Below, piece after piece: positions 23,479 to 31,548 of a stretch of DNA of 36,212 bases. A program made the position numbers and the translations under genes. The stretch spans positions 1 to 36,212 of the forward strand of contig NZ_BOMG01000047.1 in NCBI RefSeq assembly GCF_016862075.1, written 5' to 3'. Below the pieces are notes generated by a model that was given only the letters and a program-made list of their open reading frames with translations, was not told the DNA's origin and did no database searches. Position 1 is the first letter of the stretch; every line of letters begins with the position of its first letter. The stretch is from Actinoplanes couchii (lineage in GTDB: Bacteria > Actinomycetota > Actinomycetes > Mycobacteriales > Micromonosporaceae).

Positions 23479-24672
23479 TCACTGTGCCACCTCCGCGTCG
23501 GCTGCGGCGCCCCCAGCGCTCGCCTCCGTCAGCTCACCCGCGGCCAGCTGGCCGCACGCGCCGTCGATCTCCTGCCCCCGGGTGTCGCGAACGGTCGTCG
23601 AGACGCCGGCCTCTCGTAGCCGGCGGACGAACTCTCGCTCGACCGGTTTCGGGCTCGCATCCCACTTGCTGCCCGGCGTCGGGTTCAACGGGATGAGATT
23701 CACATGGGCCAGCTTGCCGCTCAGAAGGCGGCCCAGCAGGTCGGCGCGCCAGGGCTGATCGTTTACGTCCCTGATCAGGGCGTATTCGATGGAAACCCGG
23801 CGGCCGGTCTGTGCCACGTATTCGAACGCGGCATCGAGCACCTCGGCTACCTTCCAACGCTGGTTGACGGGCACAAGCTCATCGCGCAGATCATCATCGG
23901 GGGCGTGCAGTGACAGCGCAAGAGTCACCGAGAGCTGTTCAGCGATCAACCGGCGCATAGCGGGCACCAAACCCACCGTGGACACCGTGATGTGCCGTTG
24001 TGAGAGCCCGAGGCCCTCCGGAGCCGGGGTGGTGAGACGGCGGACCGCCTCGATCACCCGCGGATAGTTGGCCAGCGGCTCGCCCATCCCCATGAAGACC
24101 ACGCGGGACAGACGCGGCGGCGAACCGGTGACCTTGCCGGAGGCGGCCACCCCGGCCAGATAGACCACCTGGTCCACGATCTCGGCCACCGACAGGTTGC
24201 GGGTCAGGCCCTGCTGACCGGTCGCGCAGAACGGGCACGCCATACCGCATCCGGCCTGGCTGGAGACACAGGCGGTGATTCGGTCCGGATAGCCCATCAG
24301 CACACTCTCGACGAGCGCGCCGTCGTGCAGGCGCCACAGCGTCTTACGGGTCGCGCCGTCGTCGCAAGCCTGCTCCCGGATCGGGGTCAACAGTGTCGGC
24401 AACAGATCGGCGGCGAGCCGGTCGCGGGTGGCGGCCGGCAGGTCGGTCATCGCCGCGGCGTCTCGGACCAGGCGGCCGAAGTAGTGGGTGGAGATCTGCT
24501 TGGCCCGGAAGCTGGGCTCGCCCAGAGCAGCCATCGCGCTCTTGCGGCCGGCCAGGTCGAGGTCGGCGAGATGACGCGGCGGCATCTTGGGCCGGCTGCG
24601 CTTGCTCACCGCCCCGGACTGCAGGGTGTCGGGCTGATCGGGGCTGATCGGGATGACCGGAAGAATCGTCAT
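23479..24672 (-). CDS. rlmN: 23S rRNA (adenine2503-C2)/tRNA methyltransferase, radical SAM
   Basis: RlmN of 397 residues methylates C2 of A2503 in 23S rRNA and A37 in some tRNAs. The radical-SAM CxxxCxxC site is CGMACPFC (Cys142, 146, 149). Further family segments are FMGMGEPLANYPRV, STVGLVPAM, SLHAPDDDLRDELVPVN and NLIPLNPTPGS, and a C-terminal Cys in IDGACGQL that fits the site of the methyl-carrying or assisting cysteine. The N-terminal 30 residues are extra relative to typical homologues. It lies 43 bp downstream of cdsA on the same strand. Confidence 0.96.
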   Translation of the reverse strand: MTILPVIPISPDQPDTLQSGAVSKRSRPKMPPRHLADLDLAGRKSAMAALGEPSFRAKQISTHYFGRLVRDAAAMTDLPAATRDRLAADLLPTLLTPIREQACDDGATRKTLWRLHDGALVESVLMGYPDRITACVSSQAGCGMACPFCATGQQGLTRNLSVAEIVDQVVYLAGVAASGKVTGSPPRLSRVVFMGMGEPLANYPRVIEAVRRLTTPAPEGLGLSQRHITVSTVGLVPAMRRLIAEQLSVTLALSLHAPDDDLRDELVPVNQRWKVAEVLDAAFEYVAQTGRRVSIEYALIRDVNDQPWRADLLGRLLSGKLAHVNLIPLNPTPGSKWDASPKPVEREFVRRLREAGVSTTVRDTRGQEIDGACGQLAAGELTEASAGGAAADAEVAQ

Positions 24673-24715
24673 GGCGTATCCAGTCTCCCACGTCCGCGGA
24701 GTCGGTCGCCCACAG

Positions 24716-25618
24716 CTAGCTCGGGGCGATGATCGAGAAGAGCAGGTAAGCGGTCGGAACGGCGAACAGGATCGAGTCCAGCCGGTCCATCAGACCGCCG
24801 TGGCCGGGCAGCAGATTGCTCATGTCCTTGACGCCCAGATCGCGCTTGAGCATCGACTCGGCCAGGTCGCCGAGAACCGCCACCACCGACATCAGAGCGC
24901 CGAACAGCAGGCCCCAGACCACCGGGACCTCCAGCAGGAAGAAGAGAAGGGCGGCGCTGCCGATCGCGGAGGCGGTCACCGAGCCGGCGAAACCCTCCCA
25001 CGACTTCTTCGGACTGATCTTCGGGGCCATCGGATGCTTGCCCAGGAAGACGCCGGCGGCATACCCACCTGTGTCGGAGAGCACCACCGCGACAATGGTG
25101 CAGATCACCCGAAGGTTGCCGTCCTCCATCTGCACGAGCATCGCCGCGAAGCTGAGCAGGAACGGGCCGTAGACCGAGATCAGCAGGTTCGGTGTGAAGT
25201 CCCGGCGGACCGCGGCGAACCCGTCGGCCAGGCGCCACAGCGAGGCCGCGGCGACCGTCACCACCAGGCCCAGGAGCAGGGCGTCGGCCCCCTCGAACCA
25301 GGCCAGGCCGGTCATCACGGCGGCGCCGGCGATCAGTGGGATCAACGGCGGGCGGGCGGCGGTGCCGATCCGGATCGCGCGGGTCATCTCCCACGCGCCG
25401 ACACTCGACGCCACGATCAGCACGACGAGCAGCGCCAGCGGCTCGATCAGCAGTGCGGCCAGCAGCACCAGGCCGAGACTGAGGCCGACCGCGATGGCGG
25501 CGGGCAGGTTACGCCCGGCACGGCCACCGCCCTGCGGCTTGCGTCCCCGGCCGGCACGACGCCGGCCCTTGGCACCGGTGCGGCCGGTCTCCTCGTCCGG
25601 GCTACCGGGCTCGGTCAT
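24716..25618 (-). CDS. cdsA: phosphatidate cytidylyltransferase (CDP-diglyceride synthase)
   Basis: CdsA makes CDP-diacylglycerol from phosphatidate and CTP, the branch point for membrane phospholipids. From ATG 25618 (MTEPGSPDEE) it has 300 residues, with GAGG about five bases upstream; ATG 25648 in the same frame has no such site. A basic, disordered N-terminus of about 35 residues precedes around seven or eight membrane segments. The signature is near the C-terminus: SKKSWEG-like SPKKSWEGFAGS, then GDLAESMLKRDLGVKDMSN and LPGHGGLMDRLDS with the metal-binding Asp residues. It lies between frr and rlmN as in M. tuberculosis. Confidence 0.95.
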   Translation of the reverse strand: MTEPGSPDEETGRTGAKGRRRAGRGRKPQGGGRAGRNLPAAIAVGLSLGLVLLAALLIEPLALLVVLIVASSVGAWEMTRAIRIGTAARPPLIPLIAGAAVMTGLAWFEGADALLLGLVVTVAAASLWRLADGFAAVRRDFTPNLLISVYGPFLLSFAAMLVQMEDGNLRVICTIVAVVLSDTGGYAAGVFLGKHPMAPKISPKKSWEGFAGSVTASAIGSAALLFFLLEVPVVWGLLFGALMSVVAVLGDLAESMLKRDLGVKDMSNLLPGHGGLMDRLDSILFAVPTAYLLFSIIAPS

Positions 25619-25709
25619 CGCGTCCTCTACATCAGGGGCGTACGACATCAGGGGCCGGTCTTCAGGGTCGTGGGCGGCAACGCCGCCGACCTCTTCGAAC
25701 TCGAAGACA

Positions 25710-25738
25710 AAACCGAACCCCTAGCTGCCGAATGTCAA
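25710..25738 (-). promoter_or_regulatory. possible cdsA promoter
   Basis: A perfect -35 hexamer TTGACA on the minus strand (25738-25733) lies 17 bp before CGGTTT (25715-25710), which is a poor -10. It is placed about 90 bp upstream of the cdsA start and downstream of the frr terminator, where a promoter is expected. Confidence 0.3.
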
Positions 25739-25857
25739 TGCTGTACGCCCCTCACAGGAACCGTGCAGAGCGTACTGCAAAGGTGACGTTTGAACAGCTG
25801 TCGAGATGGCGGGCAATTTAACCGTCAGCGAAACTCTGACCCTGCCCGGAAAGACTG

Positions 25858-25892
25858 CGGCCCGGCACATTCCGGTGGGATGCGCCGGGCCG
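25858..25892 (-). terminator. terminator after frr
   Basis: CGGCCCGGC (25858-25866) pairs with GCCGGGCCG (25884-25892), with further near-complementary bases inside the loop. The minus-strand tail reads CAGTCTTTCC. It separates the frr unit from cdsA. Confidence 0.75.
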
Positions 25893-25901
25893 TTCGGCCG
25901 G

Positions 25902-26459
25902 TCAGACCTCGAGCAGCTCGGCTTCCTTGTGCTTGAGCAGCTCCTCGACGACCGAGACGTAGCGGTGGGTCAGGTCGTCGAGCTCCTTCTCCGCGCGACG
26001 GCCCTCGTCCTCACCGGTCTCGCCGTCCTTGACCAGCTTGTCGATCTGGTCCTTGGCCTTGCGGCGGACGTTGCGGATCGCGACCTTGCTGTCCTCGGCC
26101 TTGCCGCGGGCAATCTTGATCATCTCGCGGCGCCGCTCCTCCGTCATCTGCGGAAGGTGGATCCGGAGCTGGTTGCCCTCGTTGTTCGGGTTGACCCCGA
26201 GGTCCGAGTCGCGGATCGCCCGCTCGATCGGGCCCAGCTGGGACGCGTCGTAGGGCTTGACGATGACCATGCGCGGCTCCGGAACACCGACGGAGGCCAT
26301 CTGGGTCACCGGCGTGGGCGCGCCGTAGTAGTCCACCACGATCTTGGAGAACATCGCGGGGGTAGCCCGGCCGGTCCGGATGGCGGCGAACTCCTCCTTG
26401 GCGTGTTCGACCGCGCTGTCCATCTTCTCCTCGGCCTCGAAGAGGGTTTCCTCGATCAC
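25902..26459 (-). CDS. frr: ribosome recycling factor
   Basis: RRF of 185 residues, which with EF-G splits post-termination ribosomes. Family sequence throughout: the helical KMDSAVEHAKEEFAAIRTGRA-type start (about 12-32), VVDYYGAPTPVTQMASV, the ERAIRDSDLGVNPNNEGN segment, and the conserved LPQMTEERRREMIKIAR. Length is canonical. The start is GTG 26459 (MIEETLFEAEEKM); AAGGAGG lies about 12 bases upstream with a GAGAAGAG closer in. It follows pyrH after a gap filled with 22-bp repeats. Confidence 0.97.
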   Translation of the reverse strand: MIEETLFEAEEKMDSAVEHAKEEFAAIRTGRATPAMFSKIVVDYYGAPTPVTQMASVGVPEPRMVIVKPYDASQLGPIERAIRDSDLGVNPNNEGNQLRIHLPQMTEERRREMIKIARGKAEDSKVAIRNVRRKAKDQIDKLVKDGETGEDEGRRAEKELDDLTHRYVSVVEELLKHKEAELLEV

Positions 26460-26522
26460 CGGCTCTTCTCGCCTCCTTGCTGTCTTCGGTGGTGCGGAAT
26501 GGGACGGGGCTTTTCACCAACA

Positions 26523-26642
26523 GCGATCGGTGCCTCGGCCGGCGGGGCGATCAGTGCCTCAGCCAGCCGTGATCAGCGCCTCAGTCGGCTGTGATCGGTG
26601 CCTCAGCCGGCGGCGATCGGTGCCTCAGTCGGCTGTGATCAG
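26523..26642. repeat. 22-bp tandem repeat array overlapping the pyrH stop
   Basis: Five copies of a 22-bp unit close to GTGATCGGTGCCTCAGTCGGCT start at 26523, 26547, 26569, 26591 and 26613, with a partial sixth at 26635. Copies 2-5 are exactly head to tail; copy 1 is followed by two extra bases. The array fills most of the pyrH-frr gap, and its pyrH-proximal copies include the last codons and TGA of pyrH (26625-26627). The period is not a multiple of three. Confidence 0.85.
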
Positions 26643-27386
26643 GGTGCCGATCCGCTCACCGGCGCACGCGCGCACGATGGTGTCGTCGCCCTCGGCTCCG
26701 AAGACCAGCATCGGGAGCTTGTTCTCCTCGCAGAGGCTGAAGGCGGCCTGGTCGGCCACCCGCAGGCCGCGCTGGAGCACACCCTGGAAGGTGATCGTCT
26801 CCAGCTTCTGCGCGGTCGGGTCGATCCGGGGGTCGGCGGTGTAGACGCCGTCCACTCCGTTCTTGCTCATCAGCACCATGTCCGCGTGGATCTCCAGCGC
26901 GCGCTGGGCGGTCACCGTGTCGGTGGAGAAATACGGCATGCCGGCGCCCGCGCCGAAGATCACGACCCGGCCCTTCTCCAGGTGCCGGATGGCACGCAGA
27001 GGGAGGTACGGCTCGGCGACCTGGGCCATCGTGATCGCGGTCTGCACCCGGGTCTCGATGCCCTCCTTCTCCAGGAAGTCCTGGAGCGCCAGGCAGTTCA
27101 TCACCGTGCCCAGCATGCCCATGTAGTCGGCCCGGTTGCGGTCCATCCCGCGCTTCTGCAGCTCGGCGCCGCGGAAGAAGTTGCCACCACCGACGACCAC
27201 CGCGACCTGGATGCCGCGCCGTGTCACCGTGGCGATCTGCTTCGCCAGCGACTGCACGACATCGGGTTCGACCCCGACCGCGCCGCCACCGAAAACCTCG
27301 CCGGAGAGTTTGAGAACGACCCGCCGTGGCCGCATGGTCGGCGGGTTCTCGTCAACCGTGGCGGACTGCTCGGTCACCATCGTCAT
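26625..27386 (-). CDS. pyrH: UMP kinase
   Basis: Bacterial uridylate kinase of 253 residues, phosphorylating UMP to UDP; cytoplasmic, hexameric in the family, GTP-activated and UTP-inhibited. Motifs: LKLSGEVFGG (phosphate loop), VVVGGGNFFRG, the NRADYMGMLGTVMNCLALQD segment, and FGAGAGMPYFSTDT. ATG 27386 (MTMVTEQSAT) is preferred with GGAAGG about nine bases upstream; ATG 27380 is possible and the upstream frame to 27449 is not family-like. The 15 or so N-terminal residues are an extension common in actinobacteria. The C-terminus (TLITAD) is encoded inside the 22-bp repeat array. Confidence 0.97.
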   Translation of the reverse strand: MTMVTEQSATVDENPPTMRPRRVVLKLSGEVFGGGAVGVEPDVVQSLAKQIATVTRRGIQVAVVVGGGNFFRGAELQKRGMDRNRADYMGMLGTVMNCLALQDFLEKEGIETRVQTAITMAQVAEPYLPLRAIRHLEKGRVVIFGAGAGMPYFSTDTVTAQRALEIHADMVLMSKNGVDGVYTADPRIDPTAQKLETITFQGVLQRGLRVADQAAFSLCEENKLPMLVFGAEGDDTIVRACAGERIGTLITAD

Positions 27387-27430
27387 GAGACCCGCCTTCC
27401 CTTCGCTGTCTGCAGGAGACCCTATGCGAC

Positions 27431-27468
27431 CGGGAGGCCGGACGCTCAATCGCGCTCCCGACCTCCCG
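27431..27468 (-). terminator. hairpin between tsf and pyrH
   Basis: CGGGAGG (27431-27437) pairs with CCTCCCG (27462-27468), with additional interrupted GC pairs inside. There is no U-rich tail, so it may be a partial terminator or an mRNA-stabilising stem within the rpsB-tsf-pyrH-frr unit. Confidence 0.45.
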
Positions 27469-27488
27469 TGTCAATTACGTGAGGAGCC

Positions 27489-28319
27489 TTACTCCTGGCC
27501 GACCTCGTACCGGACGAACCGGGTGATCTCGATGCCGGACTCGGCGACGACCTGCTTGACCGTCTTCTTGTTGTCGGTGACCGACGCCTGCTCCAGCAGG
27601 ACGAAGTCCTTGAAGAAGGAGTTCACCCGACCCTCGATGATCTTGGGCAGCGCCTGCTCCGGCTTGCCCTCCTCACGAGCGGTCTGCTCGGCCACGCGGC
27701 GCTCGGTCTCGACGACCTCGGCCGAGACCTCGTCGCGGGTCAGGAACTTCGGCCGCATCGCGGCGATCTGCATGCCGACCGCGCGGGCGTCGTTGTCGGC
27801 CGCCTCGTCGTCCTTGCCGGTGTACTCGACCAGGACGCCGACCTGCGGCGGCAGGTCCTGCGCCTTGCGGTGCAGGTAGACCGCCACGGTGCCCTCGACC
27901 ACGGTGAAGCGGTTCAGGACGATCTTCTCGCCGATCTTGGCGGAGTACTCCTGGATGGTGTCGGCGACGGTCTTGCCGTCCTCCAGGGTCGCGGCCAGCA
28001 GCGCGGCGGCGTCGGCGACCTTGTTGGCCGCGCCGAACTCGACGAAGCGCTGACCCAGGGCCACGAAGTCCGGGGTCTTCGCGACGAAGTCGGTCTCGCA
28101 GTTGAGCTCGAGCAGCGCCTTGCCGGAGTGGCTGACGATGCCGTTGGCGGCGGTGCGACCGGCCCGCTTGCCGACGTCCTTGGCGCCCTTGACGCGCAGG
28201 AACTCGACGGCCTTGTCGAAGTCGCTCTCGGACTCCTCCAGCGCCTTCTTGCAGTCCATCATGCCGGCACCGGTGAGTTCGCGGAGCTTCTTCACGTCCG
28301 CGGCGGTGTAGTTAGCCAT
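27489..28319 (-). CDS. tsf: translation elongation factor Ts
   Basis: EF-Ts of 276 residues, the nucleotide-exchange factor for EF-Tu. The N-terminal UBA-like domain shows VKKLRELTGAGMMDCKKAL, followed by the conserved ELNCETDFVAKTPDF segment. Length fits actinobacterial EF-Ts. ATG 28319 (MANYTAADV) has GAGAGAAGAG upstream. It lies 74 bp downstream of rpsB, separated by a 10-bp-stem hairpin; the rpsB-tsf pairing is near universal in bacteria. Confidence 0.98.
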   Translation of the reverse strand: MANYTAADVKKLRELTGAGMMDCKKALEESESDFDKAVEFLRVKGAKDVGKRAGRTAANGIVSHSGKALLELNCETDFVAKTPDFVALGQRFVEFGAANKVADAAALLAATLEDGKTVADTIQEYSAKIGEKIVLNRFTVVEGTVAVYLHRKAQDLPPQVGVLVEYTGKDDEAADNDARAVGMQIAAMRPKFLTRDEVSAEVVETERRVAEQTAREEGKPEQALPKIIEGRVNSFFKDFVLLEQASVTDNKKTVKQVVAESGIEITRFVRYEVGQE

Positions 28320-28348
28320 GACTCTTCTCTCGATGTCAGTCGGGAAAT

Positions 28349-28376
28349 CGGCCGCCGCTTGTGATCGCGGCGGCCG
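28349..28376 (-). terminator. hairpin between rpsB and tsf
   Basis: A perfect 10-bp stem (28349-28358 with 28367-28376) encloses an 8-base loop. The minus strand continues GATTTCCC without a clear U run, so attenuation or mRNA stabilisation between S2 and EF-Ts is as likely as full termination. Confidence 0.5.
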
Positions 28377-28393
28377 GAAGCACGTCGGTTGAC

Positions 28394-29317
28394 TTACTCG
28401 GCGGGAACGGCGGCAGCGGCGACCGGCTCCGCGGCGGGGGCCTCAGCGGCAGGGGCCTCAGCGGCGGGAGCCTCGACGGCGGCGGGAGCGGCAGCCTCAG
28501 CGGCGGGCTCCTCGGCCTTCTTCTCGGCGCCCTCGTAGAGGTCCCGCTCCCACTCGGGCAGCGGCTCGCCGGCGGCGACGGTGCCGGGCTCCGGCTTCTC
28601 CTCGGCGTTGTTGCCGCGGCGCTGGCCGTGACGCTGGATCAGACCGTCGGCGACGGCAGCCGCGATGACCTTGGTCAGCAGCTCGGCGGAACGGATCGCG
28701 TCGTCGTTACCCGGGATCGGGAAGTCGACCTCGTCCGGGTCACAGTTGGTGTCCAGCACCGCGATGACCGGGATGCCCAGCTTGCGGGCCTCGTCGACGG
28801 CGATGTGCTCCTTCTTGGTGTCCACGACCCAGATCGCCGACGGCGTCTTGGTCATGTCACGCAGACCACCGAGGGTCTTGCTGAGCTTGGTCTTCTCGCG
28901 GAAGAGCTGGAGGGTCTCCTTCTTGGTGTAACCCGCGGCGGTGCCGGTCAGGTCACCCAGAGCCTCGAGCTCCTTCATGCGCTGCAGCCGCTTGTAAACG
29001 GTCTGGAAGTTGGTCAGCATGCCGCCGAGCCAACGGTGGTTCACGAACGGCTGGCCGACCCGCGTCGCCTGCTCGGCGATGGCCTCCTGAGCCTGCTTCT
29101 TGGTACCGACGAAGAGGATGTGGCCACCCTCGGCGACGGTGTCCCGCACGAACGCGTACGCCTTCTCGATGTACTCGAGGGTCTGGCGCAGGTCGATGAT
29201 GTAGATGCCGTTGCGCTCGGTGAAGATGAAGCGCTTCATCTTCGGGTTCCAACGACGGGTCTGGTGCCCGAAGTGGACGCCGCTCTCGAGCAGCTGGCGC
29301 ATGGTCACTACGGCCAT
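28394..29317 (-). CDS. rpsB: 30S ribosomal protein S2
   Basis: Ribosomal protein S2, 307 residues. The conserved body (about 1-235) includes MRQLLESGVHFGHQTRRWNP, FVGTKKQAQEAI, WLGGMLTNF and the later IPGNDDAIRS segment. A C-terminal tail of about 60 residues is rich in Ala, Glu and Pro with the repeat AEAPA, a disordered extension commonly seen in actinobacterial S2. ATG 29317 has GGGAG eight bases upstream. It heads the translation-factor group and diverges from the YraN-like gene. The 5' region is long enough to hold a leader RNA. Confidence 0.98.
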   Translation of the reverse strand: MAVVTMRQLLESGVHFGHQTRRWNPKMKRFIFTERNGIYIIDLRQTLEYIEKAYAFVRDTVAEGGHILFVGTKKQAQEAIAEQATRVGQPFVNHRWLGGMLTNFQTVYKRLQRMKELEALGDLTGTAAGYTKKETLQLFREKTKLSKTLGGLRDMTKTPSAIWVVDTKKEHIAVDEARKLGIPVIAVLDTNCDPDEVDFPIPGNDDAIRSAELLTKVIAAAVADGLIQRHGQRRGNNAEEKPEPGTVAAGEPLPEWERDLYEGAEKKAEEPAAEAAAPAAVEAPAAEAPAAEAPAAEPVAAAAVPAE

Positions 29318-29653
29318 GGTGTTACTCCCTGATCATCCCTGGTTGTCACGCTCACCGGCGGTGGGCGTCCTGGCGCCCGGTCGATGGCCGCAGTCGGGCC
29401 CGACAGAAATCGGGACCAGGGAGGGCCACCGCCGACGACCGTCGCTGAGATTCAGCTCCCGGAACCGTCGGAGGGCACGCGAGGTCGACCGCGTGGGCGG
29501 TCGCCGTCGACAAGCATACGCCAAGCCGCCCGGCCGGACGGTCCGCCCTCGTGCCTAGCACGCCCGGCGGGGTACACCGCCCGTCATCCACATCGACGGA
29601 CGGTCCACAGGGCGTCGCGCACCGTCCGGGAAACCCTGTGAAGGTCCCGGGGC
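29318..29653. other. 336-bp divergent intergenic region, rpsB / YraN-like gene
   Basis: No gene. On the minus strand TATGCT (29518-29513) is a plausible -10 for rpsB, which would leave a leader of about 190 nt; no good -35 is seen. GTCGGGCCCGAC (29393-29404) is a perfect 12-bp palindrome within that leader. Upstream of the YraN-like gene a weak AAGG (29641 region) is the only ribosome-binding candidate. Confidence 0.5.
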
Positions 29654-30013
29654 ATGACGACTCAGCGACGGGCGATCGGCGCCTACGGCGAGCGGCGGGC
29701 CGCCCGGCTCCTCGAAGAAAGCGGCCTCGAGCTGCTGCAACGCAACTGGCGCTGCGCGGAAGGAGAGATCGATCTCATCCTGCGTGACGGGGACGACGTG
29801 GTCTTCTGCGAGGTCAAGACCAGGCGGACGGCAGCCTTCGGCCCGCCCGCGGCAGCCGTCGATCACCGCAAGGTCCGCCGGTTGCGGCACCTGGCCGCCC
29901 GCTGGCTGACCGAGTCGGGGGTACGAGCGGCCAAGGTCCGTTTCGACGTCGTCGAGGTGCTCCCCCAGCCTCGGGGAGCGGCCCTGGTCAGTCACATCCG
30001 GGACGCGTTCTGA
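29654..30013 (+). CDS. YraN/UPF0102 family endonuclease-like protein
   Basis: Protein of 119 residues with the restriction-endonuclease-like core of UPF0102: RAIGAYGERRAARLLEESG, then GEIDLILRDGD and VFCEVKTRR, giving the E-x-D ... E-x-K catalytic pattern. Role is poorly defined; members accompany DNA-uptake genes. Its TGA overlaps the comM ATG by one base (TGATG at 30011-30015). The order YraN - ComM - DprA matches M. tuberculosis Rv2898c-Rv2896c. Confidence 0.92.
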   Translation: MTTQRRAIGAYGERRAARLLEESGLELLQRNWRCAEGEIDLILRDGDDVVFCEVKTRRTAAFGPPAAAVDHRKVRRLRHLAARWLTESGVRAAKVRFDVVEVLPQPRGAALVSHIRDAF

Positions 30014-31548
30014 TGAGCTACGCCCGCGTCCTCTGCGCCGGGCTGGCCGGTGTCACCGGTCACCTCGTCGAGGTGGAGGCCGACCTCTCCAACGGCCTGC
30101 CCACCCTGGTCCTCACAGGGCTGCCCGACACCGCGCTGAACGAGGCCCGGGACCGGGTGCGCGCGGCCGTGGTGAACTCCGGGCACGACTGGCCCAACCG
30201 CCGGATCACCGTCAACCTGCTCCCGGCCGCCCTGCACAAACACGGCAGCGGCTTCGACGTGGCGATCGCGGCAGCGGTCCTCGCCGGGGCCGGGGCCATC
30301 TCACCGGCCCGCCTCGTCGGGGTCGCCCTGCTCGGCGAGCTCGGCCTCGACGGGACGGTCCGGCCGGTCCGGGGTGTGCTGCCGATGGTCGCCGCCGCGG
30401 CCCGCGCCGGGGTCACCCGGGTCATCGTGCCGCTGGACAACGCCCGCGAGGCCACGGTCGTGCCCGGGGTGACCGTGCGGGCCGTCGACACGCTGCACCG
30501 TCTCGTCGAGTTCACCCACGGCACCGGAACCCTGCTGGAGCCGCCGGACGTGGAGCCCGCCCCGGAGCCGCCCGGCCCCGACCTGGCCGACCTCTCCGGG
30601 CAGGCCGCCGGGCGGCACGCGCTGGAGGTGGCCGCCGCCGGTGGCCACCACCTGGCCCTCCTCGGCCCACCCGGCGCCGGCAAGACCATGCTGGCCGAGC
30701 GCCTGCCGTCGATCCTGCCGCCGCTCGACGACGAGGCGGCCCTCGAAGTGACCGCCCTCCAGTCGATCGCCGGGGTGCTGCCGCCCGACGGCCGTCTGGT
30801 GCGGCGGCCACCGTTCCAGGCCCCGCACCACAGCTCGTCCCTGGTGTCCCTGATCGGCGGCGGCTCCGGCATGATCCGGCCCGGCGCGATCTCGCTCGCC
30901 CACCGCGGGGTGCTCTTCCTGGACGAGATCCCGGAGATGGGCCGGACCACCCTGCAGGCGCTGCGGCAGCCGCTGGAGAGCGGGCGGGTGCTGATCTCCC
31001 GGGCCCGCGGCACCATCGAGTACCCGGCGCGCGCCCAGCTGGTCGTCGCGGCCAACCCGTGCCCGTGCGCGTCCCCGGCCGGCGACCACGCCTGCCAGTG
31101 CGGGCCGGTGGTCCGGCGGCGCTACCTCGGGCGACTGTCCGGCCCGCTCCTGGATCGGATCGACATGAAGGTGACCCTGCTGCCGGTCCGATCCGCCCAG
31201 CTCCTGACCGAGACGGCGCCCGCCGAACCGTCCGCGGTGGTCGCTGCCCGGGTGGCCCGGGCCCGGGCTGCGGCCGCCGACCGCTGGTCCGACCACGACT
31301 GGCGGCTGAACGCCGAGGCACCCGGCGCCGACCTGCGCCGCCCACCGTGGCGCCTACCGGCCGCCGACACCACCGTCCTGCACGCGGCCCTGGACCGGGG
31401 CGCGCTGTCGGCCCGCGGCTACGACCGCTGCCTACGCATCGCCTGGACCATCGCCGACCTGGACGGCCGCCCCCACCCCGACGCCGGAGACGTGACCGAG
31501 GCCTACCAACTCCGCATGGGAGAACCCGTTGTCCGACGCCCCCGCTAG
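30013..31548 (+). CDS. comM: ComM/YifB-type AAA+ ATPase (Mg-chelatase-like)
   Basis: Protein of 511 residues. A Lon-protease-like N-terminal domain (about 1-170) precedes a magnesium-chelatase-type AAA+ domain with Walker A GPPGAGKT (218-225), Walker B VLFLDE (300-305) and a Cys cluster at 350, 352, 361 and 363 that could bind zinc. The C-terminal helical domain ends ARGYDRCLRIAWTIADLDG and AYQLRMGEP. In Vibrio, ComM is a branch-migrating helicase for integrating transformed DNA; this role is inferred here. The last codons overlap a long unusual frame beginning TTG at 31529, the position where dprA would normally start. Confidence 0.95.
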   Translation: MSYARVLCAGLAGVTGHLVEVEADLSNGLPTLVLTGLPDTALNEARDRVRAAVVNSGHDWPNRRITVNLLPAALHKHGSGFDVAIAAAVLAGAGAISPARLVGVALLGELGLDGTVRPVRGVLPMVAAAARAGVTRVIVPLDNAREATVVPGVTVRAVDTLHRLVEFTHGTGTLLEPPDVEPAPEPPGPDLADLSGQAAGRHALEVAAAGGHHLALLGPPGAGKTMLAERLPSILPPLDDEAALEVTALQSIAGVLPPDGRLVRRPPFQAPHHSSSLVSLIGGGSGMIRPGAISLAHRGVLFLDEIPEMGRTTLQALRQPLESGRVLISRARGTIEYPARAQLVVAANPCPCASPAGDHACQCGPVVRRRYLGRLSGPLLDRIDMKVTLLPVRSAQLLTETAPAEPSAVVAARVARARAAAADRWSDHDWRLNAEAPGADLRRPPWRLPAADTTVLHAALDRGALSARGYDRCLRIAWTIADLDGRPHPDAGDVTEAYQLRMGEPVVRRPR

